Below, one piece after another: positions 1 through 12,354 of a stretch of DNA of 64,000 nucleotides. The notes below the pieces were generated by a model. That model saw only the letters and a list, made by a program, of their open reading frames with translations, had not been told where the DNA came from and ran no database searches. A program made the position numbers and the translations under genes. Source of the DNA: Tetracladium setigerum (taxonomy: Eukaryota > Ascomycota > Leotiomycetes > Helotiales); contig PZJY01000006.1 of assembly GCA_031472005.1 (NCBI GenBank), positions 2,871,714 to 2,935,713 on the forward strand, in the 5' to 3' direction. The first letter of the stretch is position 1, and each line of letters begins with the position of its first letter.

Positions 1-130
1 CCCATTGACCCATCCATCCCGTTCCAAACCTAACTCCTCATTATCAACGCTTGCAAATATGACCATGTTCATACTGACAGCTCGTTCAACCAACTATCTC
101 ATTATATTCAACCCCAAACGGTTTACTGCT

Positions 131-907
131 CTAGTAATTGGCTGGTGGAGGTGGTTGTTGGTAATGAGTTGGTTGTTGAGGATTGTAATCAGATGCTGGT
201 GGTGGGGGTGGTTGCTGAACAGCCTCCATATTGTAAGAAGCCTCGAGCTTGCTGTCATCGGTAGTGGGAGGGACAGCAGCGGCACCGTCCTTGCGAGCAC
301 GGTGGAGAGCAATTCCAGTGAAGACTAATGTGACGATGAAGAGGATGCTGAGATACAAATTAGCGTTAGACCGACATAGAAGAGAGAGTTTCACGTACAA
401 GTTGATGGCCGACATTCCAGCAGCGGCACTCATAGCGGCCAAGTAGCCGTCACCAGCAACGGCTCGTTTGGCAATATCTCGCTTCTTCCAGCAGTATCCA
501 CCTCCAATACCGCCAGAGTGACCGCAACCGTTCACGGTAACGGAGTAGATGAATGAAGCGCGAAGAGCAGCAAGGGCACCCATGGCTGAGAGCCAGAAAA
601 TGACGCCGAAGATATCGAGGGCGAGAACAGCCCAGTAGTTGTAGGCAACGGACCATTTGGGGATTCTGGCTGTGAGGACGCCATAAAGAACAATAATGAT
701 GGTTGCAAGACTGAGGAAGATGGAGAAAGCGTATGACTGCACACAAATGTCAGAATATGTTTTCTGTTCAAAGAGATCCCAACATACGTTAAAGGCTACC
801 CAGTACACTCCATAGCAAGAGATTCCTAAGACGATAATCGAGAAGAAGATTTGGGCACCTCGAACGAAGATGAGCCACTTGGGCGTTTCGAGAATGGCAG
901 TCGTCAT
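131..907 (-). CDS. MARVEL-like four-helix membrane protein
   Basis: Predicted integral membrane protein with four hydrophobic segments and a cytosolic Pro/Gln/Tyr-rich C-terminal tail (repeated PPPP and YNPQQP-like patches), the layout of fungal MARVEL-domain proteins of the plasma membrane or endosomes. The frame is open from ATG 905-907 to 131, but two stop-free introns are hidden inside it. Intron 737-787 starts GTATGT and has a CTGAC branch site; intron 348-398 starts GTACGT and has CTAAC. Both are 51 nt, so retaining them keeps the frame. Removing the second joins SAIN directly to FILFIVTL and gives a clean fourth transmembrane helix, which supports splicing. Function unknown; proline-rich tails of this kind may bind SH3 or WW partners (inference). 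Confidence 0.75.
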   Translation of the reverse strand: MTTAILETPKWLIFVRGAQIFFSIIVLGISCYGVYWVAFNVCWDLFEQKTYSDICVQSYAFSIFLSLATIIIVLYGVLTARIPKWSVAYNYWAVLALDIFGVIFWLSAMGALAALRASFIYSVTVNGCGHSGGIGGGYCWKKRDIAKRAVAGDGYLAAMSAAAGMSAINLYVKLSLLCRSNANLYLSILFIVTLVFTGIALHRARKDGAAAVPPTTDDSKLEASYNMEAVQQPPPPPASDYNPQQPTHYQQPPPPANY

Positions 908-2629
908 GGTTGCTTTGCTCTGTGTTGTAGTCTGTAATTCTTTTCAATTAAAAGAATATTTCGGTGCAAAGAGAGGTCGATGGGCGAGAGAAGATGATCT
1001 GTTGCTAAAGTGTCCAGAGAGCATTCAAATGTGACAGGACCGCCCACTATATATGACAATCATACCGAGTACCTTCGGAGAGTACCAACGAGGCTGCATC
1101 GTGCAATGTCCACATGATTTTCAAGGCAAGGAGGCTCATGCAGAGAGTCGGGCAGGATTCATCAAACACCATGAACACCAACCATTGGATAAACAGGAGA
1201 TGTGGAGGTCCACAGCGGTTCCTGGTGCAGTGAAGAGCGCAGAAAAAGGTTGGGCAATAGTGCGGCTGAGACCAAACGCAGGCAGATTTGAACGCCACCA
1301 ATCCAGAGCTTTCTCGCTACTGCGCGAATGAGAAAAGCAAGATGTGACTTCAAGGCTGAGAGTCGGATTTTGAGGCTTCTCTTCTCCTATTTTGGTGTGG
1401 TCCAGGCTCTGTTTGCCCGCAAGATGACCAGTGACAATACCAAGAGAAAGCCACAATATTCTAATCGGCAACGCTGGCATTTCTGGGCAATGTTTTGGAA
1501 ATGATTATCGGCTTTCGGCCCATTATTGCTGGTCGTCCCCTCATCAATGAACTGACACGGGTCCATCAGATTCCCATCTTTCCCTTTTGTCGAATTCGTC
1601 GTGGTGGTGGTGGTGGAGGGAAGGGGAGTGATCGACGAGGAGATTGGGATTCCTGAGTGTGGTTGCACATAACCTTTGAAGTATCATGTCGCACTGCCGC
1701 TGGGCTTCCCGCCAGCGGCTATAAAAGGAAGCAGCACTAAGGTAAGAAGTTTAAAATTTAAGTTTAGAGTGGGTGAAATGACGGGTGGGTAGGCGGTGAG
1801 ATCCCAAATGGAGTTTGTTCGGGAATCCGGCAGTTGACTTGAGGAACATCTCAAGTAGTGGAGGGCAAGAAACCGAACATCGGCGGCCTTCTCCCTCCGC
1901 GATCTTATCACTTGAATATTGATACGCAGGTACAATCTTCGAGATAATCAAAACACTAAACAAACGAGTTTTGATAGTACTGCAGTGTTGTATAGCCGTC
2001 CAGCTTCATAGTAGATGATCTTGTGACGAGAAGTTCAGTCGTCTATCGCTGGCTTTAGCTCTTTCTTTTTGGAACATGGGTCCTCCTGTATCTCTTGCGA
2101 GTGAGTGGAGGAGCTCTTGTCTTCAAAGACGAGTTTCCCCTTGAATTATTCATGAATCTATTTTTGTCCCACTGGTATTTTCGTTTGCAGGATTGTGGTG
2201 GAAATCCTCGCTAAGAATCCAACGACAGCGAAGATATTCTTGGTTCAAGCCGCTCCTGAGTCCTGATCGAGGGGTAAAGGACTTCTGGTTGGCCATCACA
2301 AATCCCTCCTCTCGCAAACGCGCTGTACCACTTCAGCAATGGAGTAAAAGCTGAGTAGCCGGCGACTTGCAGCCAGAAGACTGCCGTTTTGACTGGGTGT
2401 GACGCCAGAGCATGGGGACTTTGATATAGTCTTGAGGGTGTTCTAAAATGTCTTGGGATGAAGCTTCGGCTGAGTTCTTCTCTATCTCCGCCTCGCTTCT
2501 TTCAAATAATTTGAAGTCGAAAAAAAGAGAATGTTATTGTGACTGAATTTGACGAATGTTTATCTTGTTATTACATTATTCATTCTAACTTCTAAATAGG
2601 TAGCGATCGTATATCTCACATCTCATATC
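908..2629. other. Intergenic, no gene seen
   Basis: Short overlapping frames on both strands show no family motif, no consistent splicing pattern and no signal peptide. It contains the upstream region of the MARVEL-like gene and the 3' side of the MCT-like transporter. Confidence 0.5.
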
Positions 2630-4289
2630 TCACATTTTGGCCCCTAATTTTCGACTCTTCGCCAGCCTTGCGCCCAGGAGTAACAAGCACCCTACAATCA
2701 TACACGCCCCAGAAAACAATTGTGCATACTGGTATTCCCCATTCTTCTTCTCAATCAACTGTCCTGATATTGGCGGTCCGGTGAGGACTGCAAAGCTGAC
2801 AATGGAGAACACCATCCCCATCCTGGTCCCCGCCATGCTCAGATCTGTAGTCAAAGAGCTAAGAGCCGCGGGGAAGAGACTTTGGATGGCTGCTGCACTC
2901 ATTCCGTACACGACAGCCCATCCATAAAGCCCGCCTCGAGTGTCGACTGCCATCCAGGTAAATGCCATCAGCGAGGTACAGAGAACAACCGGAATTAGCA
3001 GATTGATGGGGCCAGTGTATTTATCCGCGACATAGTTGGGAACGATTCTGGCAATTACTCCCACGCCATTGAGAACGATGAGAAGGTTGAAGGATTGAGC
3101 AAGAGGGAGGCCAATGATTTGTCTTGCAAAGGATCCAAGGAAGAAGAAGGGGAAATAAACAGCCCAGAAGTTCTGCATCGAAAGTCAGTACCTGACATCA
3201 CCTATGACTCGGCGAGATTACTTACAAAGAACATTCCAGCGGCAAATAGAACGTATGGTACCTCTTTGAAACTCTTCCAATCCACCAAGTCTCCGGTCCT
3301 TCTTGGGGGAACACGGGGTTTGATACCAATGTTACAGATCACCAAAATTGCCAGTTGAATGAACGCGAGAGATCTCATGGTCCAGCTATATCCAATTTTC
3401 GGTATCAACTGCTGAACCATAGCAGGAAAGACCATTCCACCAGTTGCACTTCCCGCTGCTGCGATCCCAATGGCGAGACTCTTTTTGGTCGAAAAGTACG
3501 TGGAGAGCAAACTCAGAGCTGGGCAAAACAGCATTCCATTTCCAATACCGCAGCAGACGCCCTGCGACAGGAAAATTTGCAAATATGTTGTTGAGAGAGA
3601 AGCCATGAACAGTCCGAAGACTCCAAAGAAGCTGCCGATGAGGAAGACGGGTCGGAAGAAGCCTGCGTCTGTGAGACGACCGCTGAATGTGCCGATGAAG
3701 AAGAGTAGGAAAATCTGGACACTGCCGATCCATGATATGTCACCTGGTGCTCGGTCGAGAGCGGTAACGTAATATGTTTGGAAGACGCCGAAAGAATTGA
3801 TGAAGCCCCAGGTGCTCATGATAACAAGATGACCAAATCCAACTATTTAAGGTTAGTATACCATTTTCTTTCATATCCAAACGAAATTCTTCCACGTATC
3901 ACCAACTTCTCAAGACAGAATCCATCCTCATAGAAGAAGAATAGAAAGAAAAAACACACCTTGCATCCAGGCTTTAGTTCCACCATCAGGAGGAGGTCCT
4001 GGATCTTTCCAACTACTCTTCGTGCTCATTTTGGTCAATACACCAACCAATCCTCTACCCTCCCATTATTTGCAGATCCCTCGCGCCATATTCCATTTTC
4101 TGGCTGTTTCGCCCCATTTGGATATGCCTCGATGTCTCCATCCGCCTGTGCCTTTACTCTTCTCGCCTCTTCAATATCGATAATTTCGAGAGAGTCTACA
4201 TCCGACCCAGTATCAATTGAGCGGCGGTCGAGTTCATGGTGTTCAACTGGCGCAGCCGAAGAAATCTGTGGACTTTGCCTATCCGCCAT
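2630..4289 (-). CDS. MFS monocarboxylate-transporter-like permease
   Basis: Plasma-membrane permease of the fungal MCT family (MFS, 12 helices), expected to move a monocarboxylate or similar small acid; substrate unknown. After an acidic cytosolic N-terminus comes the family motif PPDGG, then WGFINSFGVFQTYY in helix 1 and a glycine-rich GIGNGMLF segment. Clear introns are 3843-3959 and 3173-3225, giving WMQ/VGFGHLV and GMFF/NFWAVYF joins. A 41-nt intron (4018-4058) ending in AAG would join the acidic exon starting at 4289 to SSWKDPGPPPDGG. If that intron is not real, translation starts at ATG 4027-4029. Length and helices look complete. No neighbouring pathway enzyme indicates the substrate. 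Confidence 0.8.
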
Positions 4290-5128
4290 ATTCGAAATCC
4301 GTAGAGTACAAAGTCAAGACCTCCTGATATATTTTTTTTGTTACAGTAGTCTGAGCACGAAGTAAGCAAAGGTGGGGATTGCACTGGGCGGCCTTTGTCG
4401 GGATTTGTGACTTACAAAACTGTTGATATCTACAAAGACACACACCACTTCAAGAAGGTTGATCGTACATTTATCAATAGAATGATGAAGGAACCAGCGG
4501 ATAAATACAATATGATGCAGGAAAGAAAGATGAGTCTTACGGCGATAGCGTACCATTTGCCATTATTGTAGCCGAGGATTTCCAAAGGCGCGGATTACAA
4601 TATGTGTGGAGCCTTTTCAGATCCCGCGGCGGCGCGGGTCTCGTCTCCAACAAACAGGAGTCGAGTAGTCTCACAATTCAGGATCGATTACCATATCTCT
4701 CGGTAGACCAAGTCCGGGCAAAAAGCTTGGCAATGAGACTGTCGAATTAGGAGGCCTCTTGCTGTTGCTTGTTCTCGCTTGTCCTCGACCATTTGACTCG
4801 TTTGCAACTTTGTGCAGCAAAAAGCGTGTGAATGCCGTCATATCCGCCAAAGAAGAAGCGGGGGAGGTATATGCCAAGATGAAGATGCAGTAACGAGAAA
4901 CCTTGTGGATGGAAAAATTCTTCTCCTTGAAGGATCAGCACCCCTCGAGAGGATTCGTTTAATTCATCAAATAACAGAGCGATACCATTAGTGAAAGTCA
5001 CAGATGCAATACTTAGGGTAGTGCTGTCAGAGCCAAGGAAAGGGACTATTTCTGCTTTGAAATCAAATTCATTCGGAATAAACACCGACCCAAACCCCGA
5101 TCTACTTGTAATAACAATTCCCATCCCC
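4290..5128. other. Intergenic between two MFS genes
   Basis: About 840 bases upstream of the MCT-like gene and downstream of the Dal5-like gene. A 125-codon minus frame (4747-5124) has no recognisable motif and is treated as chance. Confidence 0.4.
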
Positions 5129-6799
5129 TTAGTATCCGTACAGGTTCACATTCTCGCTTCCAGCAGTCATGATCTTCTGGTTCTCTTTTCGCAGCACAAG
5201 TCTCATCCACCAGGCAGCAGCAATAGAACCCAGTGCAAACGCCGCAGACGCAGAAAACCCAGTAACGTAGCGAGGTGAATCTGAACCTGGCCAAAGATAT
5301 GCACCATAAATGTAACCAATCTGTCCGCCCACGTTGATCATTGCAAGGACAACCTGTGCTTGATGTTAGGTTTCTGATTTCGACCAGGGCCTGAATGCGG
5401 GGGGCTACTTACAGCTTTCTTTTCCTTGGTTTGCGACAAGGTCGACGAGGCCCAACCGATGATAACAGAGTTCACTGAATACGCCCCAATGGGGAAGATG
5501 AAGCAGGCCACGTATCTCCCGGCAGTGTTCAGAGTAGCTGCTGCAACTGCGAAACCAAGGATGGCCACGCTGAGACCAGCAGTGATGTGCCAGGTACGTT
5601 CGTGTAATTTTCCGGACGACCATCCCATTAGAAGGCCACCCGCACCCGCCAACAAGAATGGAGGACATGTCATAACAAGAGTGATTGTGGTGCTGAATCC
5701 GAGAGTTTTGACGACACTGTATTATTGGTTAGCGTTGTTACGGAAGAAGATGAATTAAAACATACGTTGGGAAGAAGCTGTTGAAGGAGCAGGCGGAGAG
5801 ATGGAAGCATTGCATCAGTACAAAGATCCAAGTCTTGTAGTCCTTGCAGGCTTGCTTGAGACCTTCCATCGCAGACACGTCGCTGTCACCCATGCTAACT
5901 TGATCACGGACCATTCTGGAGTGTGCCAATTTTCGTTCCTCCTCGGTGAGCCATCGTGTAGTCTTGGGTGTATCTGGGAGCAGCCAGAAGCCGAAGATAG
6001 CCACAACAAGAGTTACAATTCCCTCAAGCATGAAAAGCCTGAATGTGTTAGCGCGTGAGATCAAAAGTATGGACGTTGACGTACCATCTCCACCCAGAGA
6101 TTCCATGTTTGCCATCTAGCCCAGCGAATATTCCAGCTGCGATTAAGCTGGAAAAGCCAGTAGCGGTGATTTGAGCGAGGTACAAGTATGCGATACGCGA
6201 TGCAATCTCCTTTCTGGTGTAGAAAATAGAAAGCACATAGGTGGCCCCCGGGTAGAATGGGGCTTCTGTCACTCCCAACAAGAATCGACAGGCAACCAAT
6301 CCACTGTAGTTCTGGACAAGAGCAGTACACCCCGAAACAATAGCCCAGACTACCATCCAGCCGCTCATATACATTGACGGGCGGAGCTTAGTGATGAGCA
6401 TGTTGCTGGGAACCTGCATCAAAACGTAACCGACAAAGAGGATGGAAACAGTGGTATTGAATTGACTCGATTTTGGGTTCATGCCGAGTTCCTTTTCGAG
6501 GCCATTGAGACGTGCTTGGGCAATCGCATTTCCTATAAGGGAAGGTTAGTAGAGTAAGAGATTAGGCGAGATGAGTAAAGCAACTCACTGTCGACATAAT
6601 TCAAAAAGTACATCACAAACAGGGTAGGAAGGATTCTGAAATCCAGTTTTCGAACGAGTTTGATCTCGGCGGGATCGGTCTTTGCTGCTGCACCAGCATA
6701 ATCGCGATTTGCACCATCCTTCTCGCCCAATTCTTCCTTTGTGTCGATGTGCTCAATGGCCATCTTGTTGGAATCTTCAATTGATTTTCTGTCGGTCAT
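5129..6799 (-). CDS. MFS permease, allantoate/Dal5 (ACS) family
   Basis: Anion:cation-symporter type MFS permease, the family of yeast Dal5 and fungal nicotinate, pantothenate and allantoate carriers; the exact substrate cannot be read. Five exons: 6799-6533 region, 6532-6085, 6038-5766, 5716-5413 and 5353-5129, with introns 6533-6588, 6039-6084, 5717-5765 and 5354-5412. Splicing gives the family hallmark YFLNYVDRNAIAQARL in helix 1, FVGYVLMQVPSNMLI in helix 2, RFLLGVTEAPFYPG in helix 4 and LPDTP...RWLTEEER in the central loop. Twelve helices and a short hydrophilic tail are present, so it looks intact. A (GAG)8 tract sits just 5' of the start. Confidence 0.88.
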
Positions 6800-6820
6800 A
6801 GTGATGATGCTAGAGGTTTG

Positions 6821-6842
6821 GAGGAGGAGGAGGAGGAGGAGG
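6821..6842. repeat. (GAG)8 microsatellite in 5' leader
   Basis: Uninterrupted trinucleotide run about 20 bases upstream of the Dal5-like start codon; on the transcribed strand it is a CTC pyrimidine tract, common in fungal 5' leaders. Confidence 0.8.
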
Positions 6843-7828
6843 ATGATGTGTGAGAGGGGATGGTTCTCAACAATCAGAGGGACGATCCCCGTTAAGTAGA
6901 TCCATCATCCCCATGGGGGAGCATTGCAAAAGACTAAAAGTGACCCCGCGGTCTTTCACCATGCGGAGGTGCCAAGGTGCGAAACAGCTTTTGTGGGATT
7001 CCTCCCAGTATTCAGATTACTACTAGTCTCCCCCGATGCTTGAGACTACGAAGCTTGACTCGACTTTGAGCGAGTCGGACCGTTGTGTGGCCACGACTCG
7101 CAGAGATACGGCAGATGATGTTGAATTCCGTGCTTGGGATTGGCCGTCATGGTACTTTGACTTCCCTGTCGTCCTCACGTCTGGGGGAGTCTGGAGATGC
7201 CAAGTCTGTAGCTTGTGGGGAAAAGAGGCCACCAGTTCGGCCATTATTCTTTGGGCGGCCGAGCGGACTCAGAAATATGGCCGAGAGTGATGGCAACTTC
7301 GGAACTTCATTTGTCGCCGGCGCAAAAAGATAAGGAATGCAGAGTTACAGTAAGTACAGCAGAGATCTCATGAACAGGGGATTCTTGGTGGCTGGAATAA
7401 TGTATCTATCGGGAAACACAAGCAGGACACTACTCTTGCTGGATTCTCCATATTCCTTCGGATATCGCTCTCAAAAGAAATAAAACCGGCCCAGAACCGG
7501 TCACTTTCCCACATAAAAGGACAACCAACTAGCAGCCTTTGCAGCCCGACTAAAGAACTTAGGAATCAACAGCACCGCTGCGAATGCAAAGCGCGATATG
7601 GAAAAGAGGAGTCCCACGACCAGTTCAAATATCGTGGCAGAGCACAGAAAGAGCAAGAACCGAAGGCAGAAGAAATGACAGGAGATGTCTTGCAGTTCTG
7701 GTATAACCGCACCATCCAACTCCAGATCCAGGTCACAAGTTGCCACAAGATACCAGCCCAAACTCCGCCAATGCATTTGTACAGTACAATATCATTACAC
7801 CCTCTCATCCATGCGCAGGATTCCAAAT
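6843..7828. other. Intergenic, no gene seen
   Basis: Upstream region of the permease and 3' flank of the COA6 gene. The overlapping small frames (for example 7036-7290 and 7501-7776) lack motifs and are judged to be chance. Confidence 0.4.
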
Positions 7829-8261
7829 TTATTGACCGGGAGGAGGAGGGCCTATTTGCCCTGGCATCTTCTGAGCGCCTTCGGCCTGCAATCTCTGCAG
7901 TGTCTGGTCCTTTTGGTATTCCATGACTCTCCTCTTCTTGAAATATGTGATCTGCATCTCCTCGTCAGCAATTTTGCAAAGCAACATCCTTTTCCTCCTC
8001 CACCAGGAGCAGAACGAATTGGCAACCCACCCAACTACTTGCACAATTTTGCTCGAAGATCTTGTGTTCCGATCCACACGCCTTGTCGGCCTTGCTCTTT
8101 TCATTGATGCTGTCGATGATATTGTTCTTGTCCAGGCATTGGAAATAGAGATCCCGTCCCTCCCAGCATTTGGCGCGCTGTGATCGATCGGGTGCTATGG
8201 GAGCACCGTCCGAGGAGATCTTGGGAGTAGGGGGAGAAGAGGAAGAGCCGAATAGACCCAT
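7829..8261 (-). CDS. COA6: Cytochrome c oxidase assembly factor 6 (CHCH protein)
   Basis: Small mitochondrial intermembrane-space protein of the COX6B-like CHCH fold that helps deliver copper to Cox2 during complex IV assembly. Exon 1 (8261-8031) and exon 2 (7951-7829) flank intron 7952-8030, giving the join CASSW/ITYFKKRR. The core shows CWEGRDLYFQC (CX9C) and, further on, CGSEHKIFEQNC (CX10C), the paired motif that defines COA6. No cleavable presequence is seen, as expected for Mia40 substrates. The C-terminal tail is Gln/Pro-rich and ends PPPPGQ. About 120 residues, the usual fungal size. Confidence 0.93.
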
Positions 8262-8726
8262 TGTGAGGTGGTTGTTGGAGGGGAGGAGGCGGAAGTGTCG
8301 TAAGGTGTTGACTACTGAGATACATTAGCCACCAAAATACTACAGGCGGGCTCAGACTTACAAATGGATTTTTTTTTAGCTTAATGATCCAAAAGACGAA
8401 TTGTAGGATGATAGAAGATTGCTGAGCTTGGTGATATGTGGTTCAAGTCCAGCATGCGATAGCTACAAAATGATAGAGCTCAAGCTGGACTTCACACCAC
8501 CAAAATAGGCGGTGCACTGGCAGAAAAAGCCCACTAAGCCACTTCCAGCAATATCTCGACATTCTGTCCTCTGCCTGATGATCACATCTCACTTGCGACA
8601 AAAGCCCAGCTATCCTAGCTTTAGACTCCTGTCAAAACAATATCAAGAACCCATCCACCCCATCCAAATGCTCTCCATATAGCACAACCTTTCCTCCTAT
8701 CCATCAGCGTCACAACACTCCCAGCC
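8262..8726. promoter_or_regulatory. Divergent promoter between COA6 and SYS1
   Basis: 465 bases between two head-to-head housekeeping genes. It contains T-rich stretches (for example near 8368-8376) but no motif I can name. Confidence 0.45.
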
Positions 8727-9415
8727 ATGGCGCGAAGACGGCGACCCCCGCGGCCAGGCGCATTGACGGAACTTCCTCCTTTAAAGATCCTCACGCAGAT
8801 CCTTTTATTGCAAATTATATGGTACACGACTGCCATGGTGCTCATATTATTCTCGGCGCTGGTGGCAGGGAAACAATTTAGCATGGATATGGTTTTGAGC
8901 TGGCGGAGCTTGCGGGGAGATACCACGGTTGGATGGACCTTGGGATTGGTCTGGATGCTGAATAGCTTCATTGGGTACGTTGAGAAGTAAGAAAGCTTTG
9001 ATTGATCAGCATATACTAACATACATTGCGCAGTGTTGTTGCTCTATTCGTTTTGATCTCCAGGAGTAAATTGGTTCCGGATTTTACCCTTACAATTCAC
9101 TTTATCCACTTGGTGGTTACGTCGCTCTACTCGCATTCAATCCCGCAGAATTGGTTATGGTGGGCATTACAAATGGCGAGTGTGGCTTTGATGGGCAGTT
9201 TGGGAGTTTGGAGCTGTCAATACCGAGAGCTACGTCCTATCAACTTTGGAGGCTCAAGTACGACCCAGACGGCAGAGAATGACATACCAAGCAGCGAGGC
9301 TGGACCAGAGGATGAGGAACAAGGTTACGGTCATGGAAGAGGACGGGGAAGAGGAAGAGATGGTGCTGGAGAATATGAGATGGTGGGGATGAAACCAGAA
9401 GGAGGAACCAGCTGA
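8727..9415 (+). CDS. SYS1: Golgi membrane protein SYS1
   Basis: Four-helix protein of the trans-Golgi that recruits the Arl3 GTPase (and through it Arl1 and golgins) in yeast. Exon 1 is 8727-8974 and exon 2 is 9034-9415; intron 8975-9033 starts GTACGT and has a CTAAC branch site near 9016. Conserved blocks are RRRRPPRPGAL at the N-terminus, FSMDMVLSWRSLRGDTTVGW between helices 1 and 2, PDFTLTIHFIHL in helix 3, and QNWLWWALQ with REL..I.FGG at the end of the domain. A glycine/arginine-rich, acidic tail follows, which is variable in the family. Confidence 0.93.
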
Positions 9416-9765
9416 CCATTCTATCAGTTCGCACTTCAAAATAAGGGCGCCAAGTTATTGTACAACATTTATTATGGGTTATGTCGGAGTATTGGTATAT
9501 GGATGGGCACAGAGGGAAGAAACGGTCAAATCATTAGAATTAATTCAATCTTCTTAATCTGATGGTTGCTGAACTCCAAAGTGCGCTGATGAGAGTGCAG
9601 TCCGCCACAGGTACCAACCCTCATCTCTCCTTATGAGTATCCTTTGTTACCTCGCTTCCGTCTTGATATGGAACAAAAGCTCGAGTTACGCATACAGGTA
9701 CGTTGAACTGTTCCAAATATGACTGTTTAATCACAGGCTCGACAATTGAGACTGACGCATGAGTA
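9416..9765. other. Intergenic, 3' flanks
   Basis: Convergent 3' region of SYS1 and the unknown gene to its right; nothing coding recognised. Confidence 0.4.
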
Positions 9766-11658
9766 TCAATCAAGACTTTGTTGATGTATCGGAGAGAGAG
9801 GCTCAGCAACTTCGACTGAACACGAAAGCGGAACAACTTTCAGGACGTTTCTCTCTTCTGTCTTTCCCTCGCCATCTTGGGCAAAGTCATCAGGTGTGCA
9901 AACCTCAGAGAGCAAACTCTTCCTCCTTCGACCAACCTGACTCCTTCTGGACGAGTACGAATGTGCAGCACAGGACCCTGTTTGTTTAGTGGAACTGGAA
10001 GGTTGGCCATCCGATTTCTGTGAGATTTTTGTTTGTGCCGTGGCTACATTGAGGTCAGCCTGGGAAGAATTTGCATTGGAAAGCGGCGCGCAATCCGCAC
10101 CAGATATTGGCGAACAATGACTTTGATCTGGATCCTTTGACAGAGCCGCAACCAACTCGGCTGCAGGAGTGAGAGGATCTGCAAGATGAAAACTGGAAAT
10201 GTGAGTTCTCGTGGTCAGCGACTCGGGACATTTCCGATTTAAGCCGTGGAGAGGTATGTTGAATAGCTGGTGAGCTGACATGTGCGTCGCTATCCATGAA
10301 TGCGTCAATTTCAGAGTCATTTTGTGCTCTCCGCCGCCTTTCTCTCCCGTCAAGACTTGGCCCCGTGCTGGAACAAACGCTTTGGTCTGATTCCGATTCC
10401 TCGTCGGATATCCAGCGACCACTGCTGCCCCCAAGTCTTCTTCTAAACGTTTTCCATTTCTTCACCACCAGTTCTTTCACCGGCTGGACGAAAACGTGGT
10501 GAGACTCGGACCGAATAATAGATTGCAATCTGTATTCAGACCTTGAAAGGTTCGCTCTCGCTGCTTCGTGCGAGCTGGCACTGTAAGTACCCCGTTCTAA
10601 GTCGTCTTGCGAGGAATTTTGTGTGGATATGCTTATTGGGTGGTGACTAGGTTCAACCGCCCGTTGTGGTATAGTTTGAGACGATTCTTGTTGTTGTGCT
10701 GTTGATGAGATGGGATGGATGTACAGATGTCCTGCAATCCCATGGGTGCTATCCGATGAAGTAATTCGAATTACTCTGCGATGAATTCTTCTCCGTCGAA
10801 TTTGTGTAGGAAGCAACGTGCTGACATTGTAGGGGGAGTATTGGGGCGCGATAGGCTGGGTGACATTCCGTCAAAGGCACCAATTCCTGCTGCCATCGGA
10901 GAGACATTTCTGGCTTGGTAGCCAAAAGAAGGAGAACATCGAAAGTGAGAATGCATTCGCAAGGAACTGATCATTCGCGGATCGGGTAAATTAAGCCCCT
11001 TTCCGTCACACATCGAGTAGGTTGATGGTGGACCGGCCTTGTTATCTGGTGGGAGTGTGAAACAAGATCCAAGGAGCTGAATAGCTACGAAGTGTGCGAG
11101 GTCGCGAGATTCACCAGGGTTCTGGGTGAAGTCGTCTGAGGTGGCTCGACGTTGTCCGTAATCTGGTTTCCAGTATTCATCGACGGTGTTCCGCATCCAT
11201 AGTTGAGGATTTGGCTCGCTCCAAAATTGTGGCTGGAGATTCTTCAGATGTGCACGTTTGGATTCCGGCGACCACCAGTATGGACGACCTGTCTGGCAAG
11301 TGTACTGCCATTCGAAGATTTCCTGGTGAACAATGCTCCAAGCGATCGCTTCCGCTGACCTCAAATCCTCAATCCCATTCAATGGTTGACCGAGGTTTTC
11401 CGAGCCATTGCTTGTAGCAGACAGTGCCTTTTTTCGAACTGCCTTGCTGCCCTTCATGTAGAGTATCTGACTGCTTGCAGAATCACTTCCTTCAGAACCA
11501 GAGAGTGATGAAGGTTTTTCGACTTGGCAATTCGGACATCTTCTGCAGGTGAGCTTCGAGAGGTCTTCTGTTTCGTGAATCCGGGGCAAGAATGCCACGG
11601 ATTGGACAGTGGCAGGCTCTATGAAATGGCGAGAGGTACTCATGTTAGGAGCCGCCAT
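9766..11658 (-). CDS. Uncharacterised Ser-rich fungal protein
   Basis: I do not recognise this gene. Three long minus-strand frames abut: 11658 to about 10830, about 10816 to 10170, and about 10170 to 9766. The first starts MAAPNMSTSR, has a small cysteine cluster CRRCPNCQ and a Trp-rich stretch (FEWQYTC, GRPYWWSPE). The middle part is basic and Ser-rich. The end has RRRKSLLSEVCTPDDF, which looks conserved rather than random. The first frame change coincides with a C5 run (10832-10836): one extra base would join NTPP to YNVSTLLPTQ. A 50-nt intron with a GTCAGC donor is the alternative. The second change, between 10170 and 10300, has no convincing splice site. Probably one regulatory or scaffold-like protein; boundaries uncertain. 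Confidence 0.5.
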
Positions 11659-12354
11659 GATTGGTATTAAAGATACATGTAATAGGGTTTCATTTGTTGC
11701 TAGATGATTTGAAGGTGGAGATCTGGGATAACGAGTCTGGAGCGTTTTTCTTTGGATGGGATCGAAAGAAAAAGTACGTGGGACGATGAAGAAGGTGCAA
11801 AATTTATCTACTCTGCTCCTTCTACCAAAGTACTATAAGATTACACACTTGTGTTAGCCAGTCATGTGGTCGGTTCTTGAAGTTGGAAGATTAACGACTC
11901 TGGTCAAAATTTGAGGTAGCATGCAAAAGAATCTCACCGAGACTACATAATCTCATGGCAGGCTTTGGCAGCAGATGGCCAGTTCTTGTCTGGGGAGTTC
12001 GCTGGAATTTTTGGTGGATTTCACTCGCTTGAGACAATCAGCTAGATTCGGAATAATGACTATGGCCAGTTCGTAAATTCTGTGTTGAGAATATCCGGTT
12101 CTTCATGCGGGATATTTCTATAAAGCATAGAAGGACCCGCTTTGTTATATATACATGTAGTAGGAACTTTGCCACTTTAATCGAAATGTGCACCTTGTGG
12201 AATAGCTGTTGGTAGCCTTGCTCCTCCGGCTGAGGTTCAGCCTTGCCAAGCCATCATACCCGAATATCTGCCGATCATCAACAAGACGAGGCGGCATACC
12301 TGCCGACTCCTCCATCTCCCTTTCAATATCACTAACCTCAGCAAACTCTCAAAC
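11659..12354. promoter_or_regulatory. Divergent promoter upstream of Zn2Cys6 gene
   Basis: About 700 bases between divergent genes. A TATA-like run TATATATACA lies at 12146-12155, roughly 200 bases before the regulator's start codon. No other element recognised. Confidence 0.4.

Noticed and set aside
1047..1968. Cluster of overlapping 60-114 codon frames
   Set aside because: Frames on both strands of similar length with no conserved-looking block; typical shadows of non-coding DNA.
4747..5124. 125-codon minus-strand frame between MFS genes
   Set aside because: No recognisable domain, and it overlaps promoter and UTR sequence; likely chance.
10781..10835. 50-nt intron with GTCAGC donor in the 9.8-11.7 kb gene
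   Set aside because: It keeps the frame, but the C5 run at the same place gives an equally good explanation and fits the window-wide pattern; left unresolved rather than called.
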